DNA of 64,000 nucleotides from an uncultured Cytophaga sp. (GTDB taxonomy: Bacteria; Bacteroidota; Bacteroidia; Cytophagales; Cytophagaceae), in contig NZ_CALMGQ010000057.1 of the NCBI RefSeq assembly GCF_937863595.1, forward strand, positions 62,001-126,000, given 5' to 3'. The notes under the pieces are model-generated. The model made no database searches. It saw nothing but the letters and a program-made list of their open reading frames with translations, and had not been told where the DNA came from. The position numbers were made by a program, and so were the translations under genes. Below are positions 7,903 to 17,865 of this stretch, in pieces (within the stretch, counting starts at the first letter, position 1; each line of letters starts with the position of its first letter).

Positions 7903-9888
7903 ATGTTACGATTAGACAAAACCGCCATTCAAACTGATGTTCACAAGTTATTCTATGGCTCTTCTGGTAAACTTTGGGAAGGCAACGAATGGATAGAAAC
8001 AAATGGCTTGGGTGGCTGGGCAAGTAGTTCTTTAAGTGGTTGCAATACGCGTAGGTACCATGGAATGCTAGTTGCAGCGACGAAGCCGCCAACTGAACGC
8101 ATGGTTTTAGTAAACAAATTGGATGAAATCATCGTTATAAATGATGAATTTATTCCATTGAATACAAATAAATTTCGTGAAGCAATTTCGCCTCAAGGTT
8201 ATTTATTACTAACTGAATTCAAAAAGGATTTTTTTCCAGAATTTATTTTTGAATCGCATGGTGTTGTAATTAAAAAAACAGTTGCGATGGTACAAGGTGA
8301 AAATACAACGGTTGTATTGTACAATGTATTGAAAGCGTCTTCCTCCTTTACGTTTAAATTACTTCCATTAATATCTGGAAGAGACTATCATTCGTTGCAT
8401 TCAGCAAATGAGGAGTTTAATAAAAAATGCACGTTTGAAAACGGAATATTCAAAACGAAACCCTATGCATCCACTCCTGAAATATTTATTTCTATTCCGA
8501 ATGCAGCGTTAAGGGAAGATCCGAATTGGTTTTATCAATTCGACTACGCTATAGAACGCTACAGAGGTGCTGATTGCGAAGAAGATTTATTTAATCATGG
8601 AACATTTTCATTGAAATTAAATGCGGGTGATTCTTTTGGTGTAATTCTTTCAACAGAAGACCCAACAGGTAGAGATCCCTTTCAACTTTTCGAAATTGAG
8701 CGTAAACGCAAAGCTCAATTGCTTGAAGGAAAGTCAAACAATTCCACTGTAGAACAATTAACATTGTCAGCAAATCAGTTTATTGTTACGCGTTCAGAAA
8801 ATTTAAAAACAGTTATTGCAGGATATCATTGGTTTACCGACTGGGGTAGAGATACAATGATTTCTTTGCCAGGTTTATGTTTAACAACTGGAAAGTTTGA
8901 TGACGCCAAGCGCATTCTGAAAGCCTTTGCTGAAAGTGTACAGAATGGCATGATCCCAAATCGTTTCAAAGATGGAAACGAAGCACCTGAATACAATAAT
9001 GTTGACGGGACACTTTGGTTTTTCGTAGCGGTATATAAATACCTTCAAACGACACAAGACAGAAATTTTGTACTCAATGAGATTCTTCCAATATTAAAAG
9101 ATATTGTTGACCATCATTTTAAAGGCACCTTGTTCAATATCAAAGTAGACGAGGATAACCTTTTACATGCAGGAGAAGTTGGGCAACAACTCACTTGGAT
9201 GGATGCAAAAGTTGGTGATTGGGTTGTTACGCCGCGCATGGGTAAGCCGGTTGAGATACAAGCATTGTGGTATAATAGTTTAAAAATATTTGCATCGTTA
9301 TTAGAGACTAATTCTCAATCACAAGATGCAGCGGCAATGGAAACGGCAGCTGAAAAAACAAAGGAATCATTCTTAGCTAAATTCTGGAATCAAAACGGGA
9401 ATTATTTATACGATTTAATAGGTGAAGACAATCAACCAAACGATTGCATTCGCCCGAATCAACTTTTTGCAATCAGTCTTCCGTTTCAATTATTAGAAGG
9501 CGAAAAAGCACAAGCTGTATTTAATTGTGTAGAAGAACATTTATATACACCAGTTGGTTTGCGGAGTTTAAGCCCTCATGATCAAAATTATTATGGCATC
9601 TACCAAGGAGATGGAAAAAGACGTGATGCGTCCTATCACCAAGGCACGGTATGGAGTTGGCTTCTTGGACCCTACCTGGACGTTATGATGCGCGTTGGTG
9701 GCGACCATGCACATCGATTAAGTAAAAAAGTTATTACTAATTTTACCTACCATTTAGAAGAAGCGGGTATCGGTAGCGTATCGGAAATATTTGATGGAGA
9801 TGCGCCGCATCACCCACGTGGTTGTATTGCACAAGCTTGGGGTGTTGCCGAAGTATTGCGCGTTATTGAAGAATACCAACTATCGTAA
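7903..9888 (+). CDS. Glycogen debranching-type enzyme (amylo-alpha-1,6-glucosidase, GH133-like)
   Basis: A 661-residue protein. The N-terminal domain contains TNGLGGWASSSLSGCNTRRYHG, typical of the bacterial/archaeal glycogen debranching enzyme N-domain. The C-terminal (alpha/alpha)6 barrel contains HWFTDWGRDTMISLPGL, RFKDGNEAPEYNNVDGTLWF and YHQGTVWSWLLGPY. These mark an alpha-1,6-glucosidase that trims glycogen branch stubs. It has no signal peptide and so is probably cytosolic. It is followed by a strong hairpin terminator, and a 184-bp gap separates it from the GH1 gene, so it probably has its own promoter. Confidence 0.9.
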   Translation: MLRLDKTAIQTDVHKLFYGSSGKLWEGNEWIETNGLGGWASSSLSGCNTRRYHGMLVAATKPPTERMVLVNKLDEIIVINDEFIPLNTNKFREAISPQGYLLLTEFKKDFFPEFIFESHGVVIKKTVAMVQGENTTVVLYNVLKASSSFTFKLLPLISGRDYHSLHSANEEFNKKCTFENGIFKTKPYASTPEIFISIPNAALREDPNWFYQFDYAIERYRGADCEEDLFNHGTFSLKLNAGDSFGVILSTEDPTGRDPFQLFEIERKRKAQLLEGKSNNSTVEQLTLSANQFIVTRSENLKTVIAGYHWFTDWGRDTMISLPGLCLTTGKFDDAKRILKAFAESVQNGMIPNRFKDGNEAPEYNNVDGTLWFFVAVYKYLQTTQDRNFVLNEILPILKDIVDHHFKGTLFNIKVDEDNLLHAGEVGQQLTWMDAKVGDWVVTPRMGKPVEIQALWYNSLKIFASLLETNSQSQDAAAMETAAEKTKESFLAKFWNQNGNYLYDLIGEDNQPNDCIRPNQLFAISLPFQLLEGEKAQAVFNCVEEHLYTPVGLRSLSPHDQNYYGIYQGDGKRRDASYHQGTVWSWLLGPYLDVMMRVGGDHAHRLSKKVITNFTYHLEEAGIGSVSEIFDGDAPHHPRGCIAQAWGVAEVLRVIEEYQLS

Positions 9889-9924
9889 GCAAATTCCAAA
9901 TCGCAAAAAACCAATTCCAAATAA

Positions 9925-9964
9925 AACTAAAAATCCCATAACATGAGTTATGGGATTTTTAGTT
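9925..9964. terminator. Hairpin terminator after the debranching enzyme gene
   Basis: A perfect 18-bp inverted repeat (9925-9942 and 9947-9964) encloses a 4-base loop. The outer stem is A-rich on the left and T-rich on the right, so it can act as an intrinsic terminator on either strand. It lies 37 bp after the stop of the debranching gene. Confidence 0.85.
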
Positions 9965-10019
9965 GGAAGAATAAATGGTAATTTTAATTCACCTTACAAT
10001 CCAAACAGGTTTCCTTTTG

Positions 10020-10907
10020 ATGAATCAACAAAACAAAAATGAAAAGCTACTATTCATAGGCATACTATTTAGTATGTTTATGTGGGGCTTGAGTTGGCCA
10101 TCTGGGAAGGTTGCTGCAGGCTATGGTGCCCCTATGACGGTTGTTCTCATTCGCTATGTAGTTGTATTGATTAGTTTCATTCCAATTTTCATGTTTATGA
10201 AGGCGCCGCTTTTGATAAACAAAAAGGGTGTGTTGCCCTTATTAATTGCTGGACTTCTATTGTCATTATATACCTATTTATTCTTTTTCGGATTGAAAAA
10301 CGGATTGGCAGGGGCTGGTGGTGTATTGGTTACTACCATGAATCCAATTATGGCTTATGGTTTGGGATTAATCATAAATAGAAAAAAACCTACGCGAAAT
10401 GAATCTATCGGTTTGCTATTGGGAATACTTGCAGGGGCTTCCTTACTAAAGCTATGGGGTAATCTAGATGAATTATTTGCTTCCGGAAATCTGTATTTTT
10501 TGTTAGCTGCTTTTGTATGGGCTGTTATGAGTAGAATCACATCGACTGCATCAAAGTACGGTTCTTCATTTAGTTTTAGTTTGTGGATGTATGTTGCGAC
10601 TATTGTTATCGTAATTCCTTTTGTTGACCTATCTGATTTTACATCTTTGATGCAACATGCAGATGGTTATTTTTGGTGGAATATTGTATTTAGTGCTTTA
10701 TTTGCAACATCTCTTGCCACAACATATTACTTCTATGCGACTACTGCCTTAGGGCCTGAAAAAGCCAGTAGTTTTATTTTTCTAGTACCCGTTTCCGCAG
10801 CGCTATCCGCTTGGTTATTTTTAGGAGAAGCATTGCTTCCACATACAATTATTGGCGGGATATTGGGTATTGCTGCGGTGTATATGATTAATAGAAAGAA
10901 GTCCTAG
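10020..10907 (+). CDS. DMT superfamily (EamA) exporter
   Basis: From the ATG at 10020 (MNQQNKNEKLLFIG) the protein has 295 residues and about ten hydrophobic helices in two repeats. The first repeat opens with MFMWGLSWPSGKVA, and each ends in a typical EamA tail (GAGGVLVTTMNPIMAYGLGL and ASSFIFLVPVSAALSAWLFLGE). These are marks of drug/metabolite transporters of the inner membrane. Substrate is unknown. The frame is open 15 codons further upstream, but that segment overlaps the region just after a terminator and does not look like the family N-terminus. Confidence 0.85.
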   Translation: MNQQNKNEKLLFIGILFSMFMWGLSWPSGKVAAGYGAPMTVVLIRYVVVLISFIPIFMFMKAPLLINKKGVLPLLIAGLLLSLYTYLFFFGLKNGLAGAGGVLVTTMNPIMAYGLGLIINRKKPTRNESIGLLLGILAGASLLKLWGNLDELFASGNLYFLLAAFVWAVMSRITSTASKYGSSFSFSLWMYVATIVIVIPFVDLSDFTSLMQHADGYFWWNIVFSALFATSLATTYYFYATTALGPEKASSFIFLVPVSAALSAWLFLGEALLPHTIIGGILGIAAVYMINRKKS

Positions 10908-11011
10908 GGCTGATGTTGTGCGTTTTGGGTTAAAAGAAAAATATCTAGCTGGCTACATGTTCCCTAATAAATAATAAAAATAGTTTAAATAAATTTCGTC
11001 TCTAGTAAATT

Positions 11012-12553
11012 TTAATTTGACATAAGCGCTATAAAATATTTCTTTCGCGCCATAAATGTTTGAGAAGAAATACGTTCAAATTCTTCAGGATATTCATCTA
11101 CATATTGATCGTTCCAAGAGCCCATTCCGCCAAACACATCCGATACTGTTAATGCAAATAATCCACAGATACTATTTCTGTTATACTTCATTTTATTCCA
11201 TTCTTCGATATAAAAGAAATTATTATTTACAATTTCTACAGAACCATTTGAAAAACCTTTTGAAATAATATCTTTTACGATTTCACTTAAATGATTTTCA
11301 TTGAAATCTCCATTAGGTACTTCATCCGACAAAAAATAATGTGAAAGTCGAAATGCTTCTTCCAACGGAGAATTAATTTTGTGCGCAAACAATTCAATAT
11401 CAGAAAGTGCTTTTAAAAAGGCTTGTTTAGATTGTTCAAAAACTTCTTTTGAATCCAATTGCATTGTTATGGCTACAGGTTCAAACAAGTAGAATTCCCA
11501 TGCTTTTTTGTTGCTCTGCAAGTACCACCGATTCGACATACCACGTTCAACCGCTTTATCGTATTCTTTATCACTAGGTGAAAATGCTTCTTTAATTTCA
11601 AAAGGAATAATAGGTCTTATACCTTGCTCCTTACTGAATTTTCGAATGGCGTTACATACACTAAATACAAGCCCCGAATCATATAACACTTCGTCCGTTA
11701 GACTATTTATAGTGTCTTCAAGTTCTGATGCCGCTGTTAATGGAAACAAGTCTAAGGGGTATTCTTCTAAATCTTCTTGAATCAGTTTCCAAATTATAGC
11801 ATCTGCTTTTTGAGCACAAATAAGTGTAATTAATTCTTTGCCCGTTACTTTTCTTTCTGGATATAAATAAACAACTGGATCTTCTTCTATGACATCCTCT
11901 TTAAATACATATTTAAAAAATAAATATTTCAGGTACTCTGGTATTTCCAATGCAATCTCCGTTACAATACATTCTATTTGTATTTCTTCTAATAGATTTG
12001 AAGCAAGCATTTCAAATACTTCTATCCCTTCTGCTGTATGTAAATAAGAATAGAGAGATTCTTTTGAAATACCCTTTCGTCCATTTAACTGATTTGAATC
12101 TGAAATAATTTCTGTAATCAATTGAAGCAACTCCTCTTTATTTTTTTGAGCTTTAACCCATTCAATAAACAAATCAACTGTCATTTCATATTGCGAGGAA
12201 TACGTTGACTTTATAATATAATATTGACTTTTATGCTCTGTAATGACTTCCACCAAATATTCTTGCGTGCCCGAAAATGCTGCAGCAATATGTTCAGGTA
12301 GCGCATCAATCTCATATGCAAGTGAACGCACTTTACATTTTACGTCCTGTTCGCTTCTAATGGATTTATACCACGTTGCAAAAGAAAGAACTGCTCCGTT
12401 GTCTAAGCCAACTCCAAGAGATACCGCTTCTGGTTTTCTAAGTTCTGTTATTTCAAAAATGCCTCCAAAATAATCCAGTAATTCGGATTCGATTTCTTCA
12501 GGTGCTTCTAACAAACCTTTTGTTAAAACAATAATATAATCTAACCTAGTCAT
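11012..12553 (-). CDS. Hypothetical protein (513 aa)
   Basis: Not recognised. It is a 513-residue, acidic, probably soluble protein rich in Glu and Leu, with no signal peptide, no membrane segment and no catalytic motif that I can name. The predicted structure is mainly helical, with many EEL/EEI segments. It follows the cbpM/cbpA pair on the same strand by only 9 bp and so is probably the last gene of that transcript. A protein-quality-control role is possible from context only. Confidence 0.7.
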   Translation of the reverse strand: MTRLDYIIVLTKGLLEAPEEIESELLDYFGGIFEITELRKPEAVSLGVGLDNGAVLSFATWYKSIRSEQDVKCKVRSLAYEIDALPEHIAAAFSGTQEYLVEVITEHKSQYYIIKSTYSSQYEMTVDLFIEWVKAQKNKEELLQLITEIISDSNQLNGRKGISKESLYSYLHTAEGIEVFEMLASNLLEEIQIECIVTEIALEIPEYLKYLFFKYVFKEDVIEEDPVVYLYPERKVTGKELITLICAQKADAIIWKLIQEDLEEYPLDLFPLTAASELEDTINSLTDEVLYDSGLVFSVCNAIRKFSKEQGIRPIIPFEIKEAFSPSDKEYDKAVERGMSNRWYLQSNKKAWEFYLFEPVAITMQLDSKEVFEQSKQAFLKALSDIELFAHKINSPLEEAFRLSHYFLSDEVPNGDFNENHLSEIVKDIISKGFSNGSVEIVNNNFFYIEEWNKMKYNRNSICGLFALTVSDVFGGMGSWNDQYVDEYPEEFERISSQTFMARKKYFIALMSN

Positions 12554-12562
12554 ATGATGACA

Positions 12563-12859
12563 TTATTCCCCTTCATATATCTTCAATCGACTCTTCGAAT
12601 TTTTTAACTCCTCTTGCAAAGCATCAATTTTTTCTAATAAATTAAATACGATATCAATGCCTTCTATATTTACATCGAGATCATTATGCATACGAATCAT
12701 CTTTTCAATTAAGCGAATTTGATTTTCATGGACATAATGCACCTCTTCAACCGTATCTATTTGAATAAGACCGATAGCTACAAGATTATTTATAAATGAA
12801 ACCTGCACATTGTAATGCGTACTAATTTCAACAACAGGAATAAGCCCTTCTACACTCAT
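12563..12859 (-). CDS. cbpM: CbpM-like modulator of the DnaJ homologue CbpA
   Basis: A 98-residue protein with an N-terminal MerR-like winged-helix region (LIPVVEISTHYNVQVSFINNL, then VHYVHENQIRLIEKMIRMH) and a C-terminal coiled coil (IVFNLLEKIDALQEELKNSK). This matches the CbpM family, which binds the J domain of CbpA and inhibits it. It overlaps the end of the upstream dnaJ-like gene by 4 bp, the standard cbpA-cbpM arrangement, and this supports the call strongly. Confidence 0.85.
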   Translation of the reverse strand: MSVEGLIPVVEISTHYNVQVSFINNLVAIGLIQIDTVEEVHYVHENQIRLIEKMIRMHNDLDVNIEGIDIVFNLLEKIDALQEELKNSKSRLKIYEGE

Positions 12860-13746
12860 GCGTTTCTAAGTTTAGATAACTCGGTAAATAATTCTTTTTC
12901 TTTCTCCGTTAAATTTGTAGGCAATGCAACGGTATATGTAATGTACATATCACCAAACTCGGTTTCTTTTTTATAAACAGGCAAGCCTTTGCCTTTTAAC
13001 TTTACTTTGGTGCCGGGTTGCGTTTCGGGTGCAACTTTTAATTTTACTTTACTATCGAAAGTGTCTACAATTAAGTCACCGCCTAAAAGTGCCTTGTATA
13101 AATCGATTTCTATGTTCTGATGCAAGTCGTTGTTGTCTATTTTAAAGTTTGTACTGTTGGTGACATTAATCTGAATTTGTAAATCACCCTTGGGACCACC
13201 ACTTAAGCCGTCTCCGCCGTACCCAGAAATTTTAATTACTTGTCCATCTTTAATACCTGCGGGGATTGTTATGCGAATATTTCGACCATTCACATTCAAT
13301 TCCCTTTTATGTGTGGTAAAAATTTCTTTCAAATCTAGATTCAATTCGGCAAATAAATCAGCACCTTTAAATTTTACGCCGCCTCTACCACCTCTAGACC
13401 CGCCACCGCCGCCACCAAACATGGAACTGAAAAAATCAGAGTAGTCCGATTCAAACGGATTGCCTCCACTTGACCTTGATCCGCCCGATTGTTGAGATCT
13501 TTGCTGCCCGGAATTTGCATAAGCATTTCCGTTTTTCCAATTATCCCCATATGCATCGTATTTCTTTCGATTCTCTGCATTGCTGAGCACTTCATTGGCC
13601 TCATTAATCTCTTTGAATTTTTGTTCGGCTGCTTTATCATTCGGATTTAAATCGGGATGATACTTTCGAGCCATTTTACGATAGGCCTTTTTAATGTCTG
13701 CTTCTGTGGCACTTTTAGAAATGCCAAGAATATTATAATAATCCAT
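12856..13746 (-). CDS. cbpA: DnaJ-class co-chaperone CbpA (curved DNA-binding protein type)
   Basis: A 296-residue DnaJ homologue of the type without a zinc finger. Residues 1-68 form a J domain (MDYYNILGISKSATEADIKKAY, with HPD in KYHPDLNPND). A Gly/Ser/Phe-rich linker covers about residues 75-125, followed by two beta-barrel substrate-binding domains containing ITIPAGIKDGQVIKISGYGG and KVKLKGKGLPVY. The missing CxxCxGxG repeats make it CbpA rather than DnaJ. It stimulates a DnaK/Hsp70 partner encoded elsewhere. The next gene encodes its likely inhibitor CbpM. Confidence 0.9.
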   Translation of the reverse strand: MDYYNILGISKSATEADIKKAYRKMARKYHPDLNPNDKAAEQKFKEINEANEVLSNAENRKKYDAYGDNWKNGNAYANSGQQRSQQSGGSRSSGGNPFESDYSDFFSSMFGGGGGGSRGGRGGVKFKGADLFAELNLDLKEIFTTHKRELNVNGRNIRITIPAGIKDGQVIKISGYGGDGLSGGPKGDLQIQINVTNSTNFKIDNNDLHQNIEIDLYKALLGGDLIVDTFDSKVKLKVAPETQPGTKVKLKGKGLPVYKKETEFGDMYITYTVALPTNLTEKEKELFTELSKLRNA

Positions 13747-13815
13747 ACAAGAATGCTACTTACTGTTACTTCCATTAAGTTGAACATTTTGTTTTATAAA
13801 ATCAAGTGATTGATT

Positions 13816-13874
13816 CGTATAAACTTAAAAAACCCTAACAAATGATATTTGTCAGGATTTTTTAAGTTTATACG
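13816..13874. terminator. Long hairpin terminator between the M6 protease and cbpA genes
   Basis: A 28-bp near-perfect inverted repeat (13816-13843 and 13847-13874) has a 3-base loop and A/T tracts in the stem. It sits between the end of the large protease gene at 13885 and the start of cbpA at 13746, so it should end transcription of the protease gene on the minus strand. Confidence 0.85.
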
Positions 13875-13884
13875 ATCCTTAAGC

Positions 13885-16800
13885 TTACCTCTTCAGTAAT
13901 CTAAAGGTTTTTGTAATGCCTTCATATTGTGCAGTTACCATATATACTCCAACGGGCAAACCAGACCCTAAATAAATTATTTGATTCGCATGCAATGTAT
14001 TAGAATCCCAAACAACAGTGCCATTGATATCGACCATAGTTACGTTCAAAGCAACATCTGTCGAATAAATCACGTGAATGGTTGTTTGATCTAAGAACGG
14101 ATTCGCACCCACTTTTATAGCATTCAAAAATTCAATATCTGTTGTTGCATTCGGACTTGCAGCCATTGCTTGTGCAGCATTTGCATTGCTACAAACATCG
14201 ATATTTTTCATGTATAAATTAACTGTATTGTTCGGCTGGCCTGCAAATGTAAATTTATATGCCAAGTAAATAACCCCTGTAGTTGTTGAACTAATCGTAA
14301 CTGTTTTGGTTGTGTACGATGTAGGTAAGCCAGCACTAACAGTTATTGCAGGCTGTGCTAACACAGCACCATTCCACATTTCGCCTGTTGCAAAACCAAG
14401 TTCCATTTCCGTAACAGGATTTTGTGCATCGTTTTTGAAATCGAAAGATACCGTATATGTTTGTCCGCTAACTACATTAATAGCCTTTCCTGTTTCGATA
14501 ACCCAAAGATCTGCGTTACCCCACTGGCGATGTTTAATGTTTATTGCATTAGTGGCAGTAACTACAGCGGAACCATTTCCTTGGTCTGCCCAATCATTTC
14601 GAACCACCCATTGATCTGCAACCGGGGCAGTTTGCATTATACAATTTTCTGTTGGCGTTGTTGGATTTATAACGGCAATTGAAATGCTGTTAGAAGTAAC
14701 AGTCCCACCAACATTATCTGTTGCTTTTGCATGAATCGTATACGTACCGGCAGTAACAGCAGTCCATGTGTAGGTATATGGTGCATTCGTGTCTGAACTC
14801 AACAAAACTGTTCCATTATAAAATTCCACTTTAGAAATTGTTCCGTCTGAATCAGTTGCATTGGCAGAAATCGTGACAGAAGCAGGTGCAGTGAAACTCG
14901 CATTATTTGTAGGACTAGTAATCGCAATCGTTGGCAATACATTTTCAGGTGCAGTAACTGTTACAACAAATGTTTGCGTACTTGTGCAGCCTCCATCATT
15001 TGTATACGTTGCTACATAATTCCCAGCTTGATTTAATTGAATATTAGTCACTGTCGTTTCACGCGTTGTCGCAGTAAAATTTTTCGGACCCGTCCAAGAC
15101 CATGAACCCGTAGTAACAGGTTGCGGACCAAATTTAACGGAACCACCAACAAGTAGTGTAGCCATTGTAGAATTTGACCATGCACCATTTATTTGAATAT
15201 ACGGGATAATAGCCGTTGGCGTGCAGGCCGGATTTACAATAAGTGTAATGGCTGCAGACGTTGTAATTGCGCCGTTATTATCGGTTGCTTTTGCTGTGAT
15301 GGTATATGTGCCTACTGCAACATTTGTCCAGCTATAATTATAGGGTGCTGAAACATCTTTATATAATAAAGTTGCACCAGTGTAGAATGCAACACTAGCA
15401 ATGGTCCCATCTGTATCTGATGCATTTGCTGATAATGTAATTGTTGCAGGCATAGTAAATGTTGCATTATTGGTCGGAGAAGTAATACTTACTATAGGCA
15501 ATGCATTTGCAACAGCTGTTCCGTAAAACTCTACTTCGTTCACGTTGCCATATCCATTTATTGGCGCCAAATAACGCACATATCTAATAGCAGTTGCATT
15601 CGTTAGGTTCACACAATTCCAGCCATAAGCAGGTGCTGTTGCAATCGTATATAAATCCACTACACCCGCTGAGAAATCTGCCGTACTTGATCCTTGAAAT
15701 TTTCCGCCAACCATACGATCTGAATAGTTTGCTCTTGGATAAAAACGAACCCCCGTAATTTTCTTGTTACTCACCAAATCCAAACCAGCCCATGAAGCAT
15801 CGCCACTGGCAGCATCAAAAAACGTATTGACATTGCCATCAAATACCTTATCCTTGTTATCGTTTGTTGTGCCACTGTACGAACCAGCTGTTCCTAAATA
15901 ATTCGTTGTATTTAATTTTGTGTTCGCAAGTGTGCAAATTGGTGCAAGTACGCTAACTGTTACGCCTGCTGTAACCGCTGTTGCACCTAAATTGTCCGTA
16001 GCCTTTGCAGTAATCGTATACGTTCCTGCTGCAACGTTTGTCCACGTATAGCTATAAGGTACCGAAGCATCCGAACTTAATAAAACTGTACCGCTATAAA
16101 AATCTACTCTAGAAATAGTGCCATCTGCATCGCTCGCATTTGCTGAAATTGTAATACTAGCGGGCCCATTATAGGTTGCATTTGTTACGGGTGCTGTCAA
16201 TGTAATTACAGGTGATTTGTTAGATGAACCACCTTTGTAATCAAAGCTAATAACTTCACCAACTACAGAAACATTCGTAATGCCTAAATTAGCTGCTAAG
16301 CCAGCCAAAGAACCATCTGCTAAAAATGCACTTGGATTCGTTGTGTTATCAAACTTTGTTCTGTTTTTATTTTGAGAAAAAGTAGCTTGATTTAAATTTC
16401 CATTTACTGCGTTGGTTCCACCAGGTCTATATATATAAAGTTCTTCTGGTCCGTTTGCTCCATTTCCATCAATAGTTGGATTGACTCTATATATTAACAA
16501 GCCTTCGTCACCACCAAGTTTTGATTCATAAAACCCTTCTTTTTTTCTATACTCCAGTACTAAATATTGATCTGTATTTGGGAGATTGATTCGGTATGCC
16601 GCAAATGAAGAGCGAGAAACAGGAGCTAAGCTATAGCGACCCGCATCTGTTAGTACAGGGATACTTGGACTCCATTTTGCATAATTTTGTTTTAAATATA
16701 CCGTCATGTGTCTTGGAGAATTCCAATCACCACTCGACATCAAATCCCAGTCTCCAGAAGGCTCATGCGGATAGTCCGTGTAGTGATATAAATCTGGCGC

Positions 16801-17793
16801 ACCAAAAGAATGAAATAACTCGTGACAAATAACTCCAATACCTAAGGCATCCGAAAACACAATGTTATAATCGTATGCTCTTTTGTTGTTAATTTTTACG
16901 GTTTGAGAATAAAGAGACCAACGGTGTGGCCAAAGCAATTCAGACCAGCCTTCATTTACACCATTAATTACAAATACAATGTTATCAATGTTACCATCGT
17001 TGTCGCCATCAATCATCAAATTAGCTGGCACTTGGTTTTGAACAGCCTTAACAGCGTTTGCTAATAGGGTATGTTCCCGTGTGGTTGAATTGGGAGTGGC
17101 ATTATCATATCCATCGGGAGCATCTTTTGTATAATAACTTCTTGGATGAGAATCATGGTACGATACAGGATACGTACCTGGTGATGTTGGATAAAAAGAA
17201 CTCACCAAATCCAATTGGCTATTTGAAGCTTCTTTATAAAAATCTCTCACAGAAGCAGAACCAACCGCATTAAATTTTGACGTAATCGTAGACATAGGGA
17301 GTGTTATCTCTCCTTGATCACTAAAGCTAATAAACACAACTAAGTTATTATAAACACCTGATGCTTGTCTTACTGATTGTGGAGCGGATGTCCTAAGATT
17401 AGATTGTGGAACAGCTTTTTGCGCTTTTAATTGCTGTGTTTTTGCAACAACCTCTGTATCGCTTAAATTTACACCTGGCTGAATACCTATCGAAGATGGG
17501 TCAACTTGTCCCGCGATAAAATTAGAAGGTATTAATTTTCCGTTTTCAATAATTGCATACACATAAAAACCGCTAGTCTGATTTTTAATGATGGTGTAAT
17601 TATTACTATCGTGCATCCAGTTATGAAATTCATTACCCGTTGCCAAACAATTTAAAATGGTGCCGTCAGGTTGTGTTACGCGCATAGGTACATTTTTCAT
17701 GTAAGATGCTTTCACAGAAACAACAAAAACAATACAGAAAATTAAGGAAAGGAACTTGGATCCGATATTTCCTCGTAGTAGATTTTTATTCAT
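13885..17793 (-). CDS. Secreted M6-family metalloprotease with Ig-like, discoidin and T9SS sorting domains
   Basis: From the ATG at 17793 the protein has 1302 residues and a signal peptide (residues 1-29: MNKNLLRG...CIVFVVSVKA). The peptidase region covers about 30-520 and has the zinc motif H324-E-L-F-H328 followed by GAPDLYHY, as in immune-inhibitor-A-like M6 proteases. Then come an Ig-like domain (about 526-618), an F5/8 discoidin-like domain (625-760), a second Ig-like domain, a PKD/Ig-like segment (854-945), a third Ig-like domain, a carbohydrate-binding-like beta domain (1055-1205) and a T9SS type A sorting domain (1225-1302). It is probably exported to the cell surface or medium. The frame opens 26 codons earlier at 17871, but a -7 element lies at 17858-17865, inside that extension. 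Confidence 0.92.
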   Translation of the reverse strand: MNKNLLRGNIGSKFLSLIFCIVFVVSVKASYMKNVPMRVTQPDGTILNCLATGNEFHNWMHDSNNYTIIKNQTSGFYVYAIIENGKLIPSNFIAGQVDPSSIGIQPGVNLSDTEVVAKTQQLKAQKAVPQSNLRTSAPQSVRQASGVYNNLVVFISFSDQGEITLPMSTITSKFNAVGSASVRDFYKEASNSQLDLVSSFYPTSPGTYPVSYHDSHPRSYYTKDAPDGYDNATPNSTTREHTLLANAVKAVQNQVPANLMIDGDNDGNIDNIVFVINGVNEGWSELLWPHRWSLYSQTVKINNKRAYDYNIVFSDALGIGVICHELFHSFGAPDLYHYTDYPHEPSGDWDLMSSGDWNSPRHMTVYLKQNYAKWSPSIPVLTDAGRYSLAPVSRSSFAAYRINLPNTDQYLVLEYRKKEGFYESKLGGDEGLLIYRVNPTIDGNGANGPEELYIYRPGGTNAVNGNLNQATFSQNKNRTKFDNTTNPSAFLADGSLAGLAANLGITNVSVVGEVISFDYKGGSSNKSPVITLTAPVTNATYNGPASITISANASDADGTISRVDFYSGTVLLSSDASVPYSYTWTNVAAGTYTITAKATDNLGATAVTAGVTVSVLAPICTLANTKLNTTNYLGTAGSYSGTTNDNKDKVFDGNVNTFFDAASGDASWAGLDLVSNKKITGVRFYPRANYSDRMVGGKFQGSSTADFSAGVVDLYTIATAPAYGWNCVNLTNATAIRYVRYLAPINGYGNVNEVEFYGTAVANALPIVSITSPTNNATFTMPATITLSANASDTDGTIASVAFYTGATLLYKDVSAPYNYSWTNVAVGTYTITAKATDNNGAITTSAAITLIVNPACTPTAIIPYIQINGAWSNSTMATLLVGGSVKFGPQPVTTGSWSWTGPKNFTATTRETTVTNIQLNQAGNYVATYTNDGGCTSTQTFVVTVTAPENVLPTIAITSPTNNASFTAPASVTISANATDSDGTISKVEFYNGTVLLSSDTNAPYTYTWTAVTAGTYTIHAKATDNVGGTVTSNSISIAVINPTTPTENCIMQTAPVADQWVVRNDWADQGNGSAVVTATNAINIKHRQWGNADLWVIETGKAINVVSGQTYTVSFDFKNDAQNPVTEMELGFATGEMWNGAVLAQPAITVSAGLPTSYTTKTVTISSTTTGVIYLAYKFTFAGQPNNTVNLYMKNIDVCSNANAAQAMAASPNATTDIEFLNAIKVGANPFLDQTTIHVIYSTDVALNVTMVDINGTVVWDSNTLHANQIIYLGSGLPVGVYMVTAQYEGITKTFRLLKR

Positions 17794-17857
17794 ACAGTTT
17801 TGGGTTAGGGTTAATTCTTTTTTTTGAATTCGGAAATAAATACTGATTGTATATAAA

Positions 17858-17865
17858 CAAATATA
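17858..17865 (-). promoter_or_regulatory. Putative -7 promoter element for the M6 protease gene
   Basis: The minus strand reads TATATTTG, a perfect TAnnTTTG -7 element of Bacteroidota promoters, 65 bp before the ATG at 17793. No good -33 TTTG was found at the expected distance. If real, transcription would begin near 17850 and exclude the alternative start at 17871. Confidence 0.4.

Noticed and set aside
13190-13444. Plus-strand proline-rich frame opposite the Gly-rich linker of CbpA
   Set aside because: It is the reverse complement of glycine codons in the real gene (Gly GGN read as Pro CCN).
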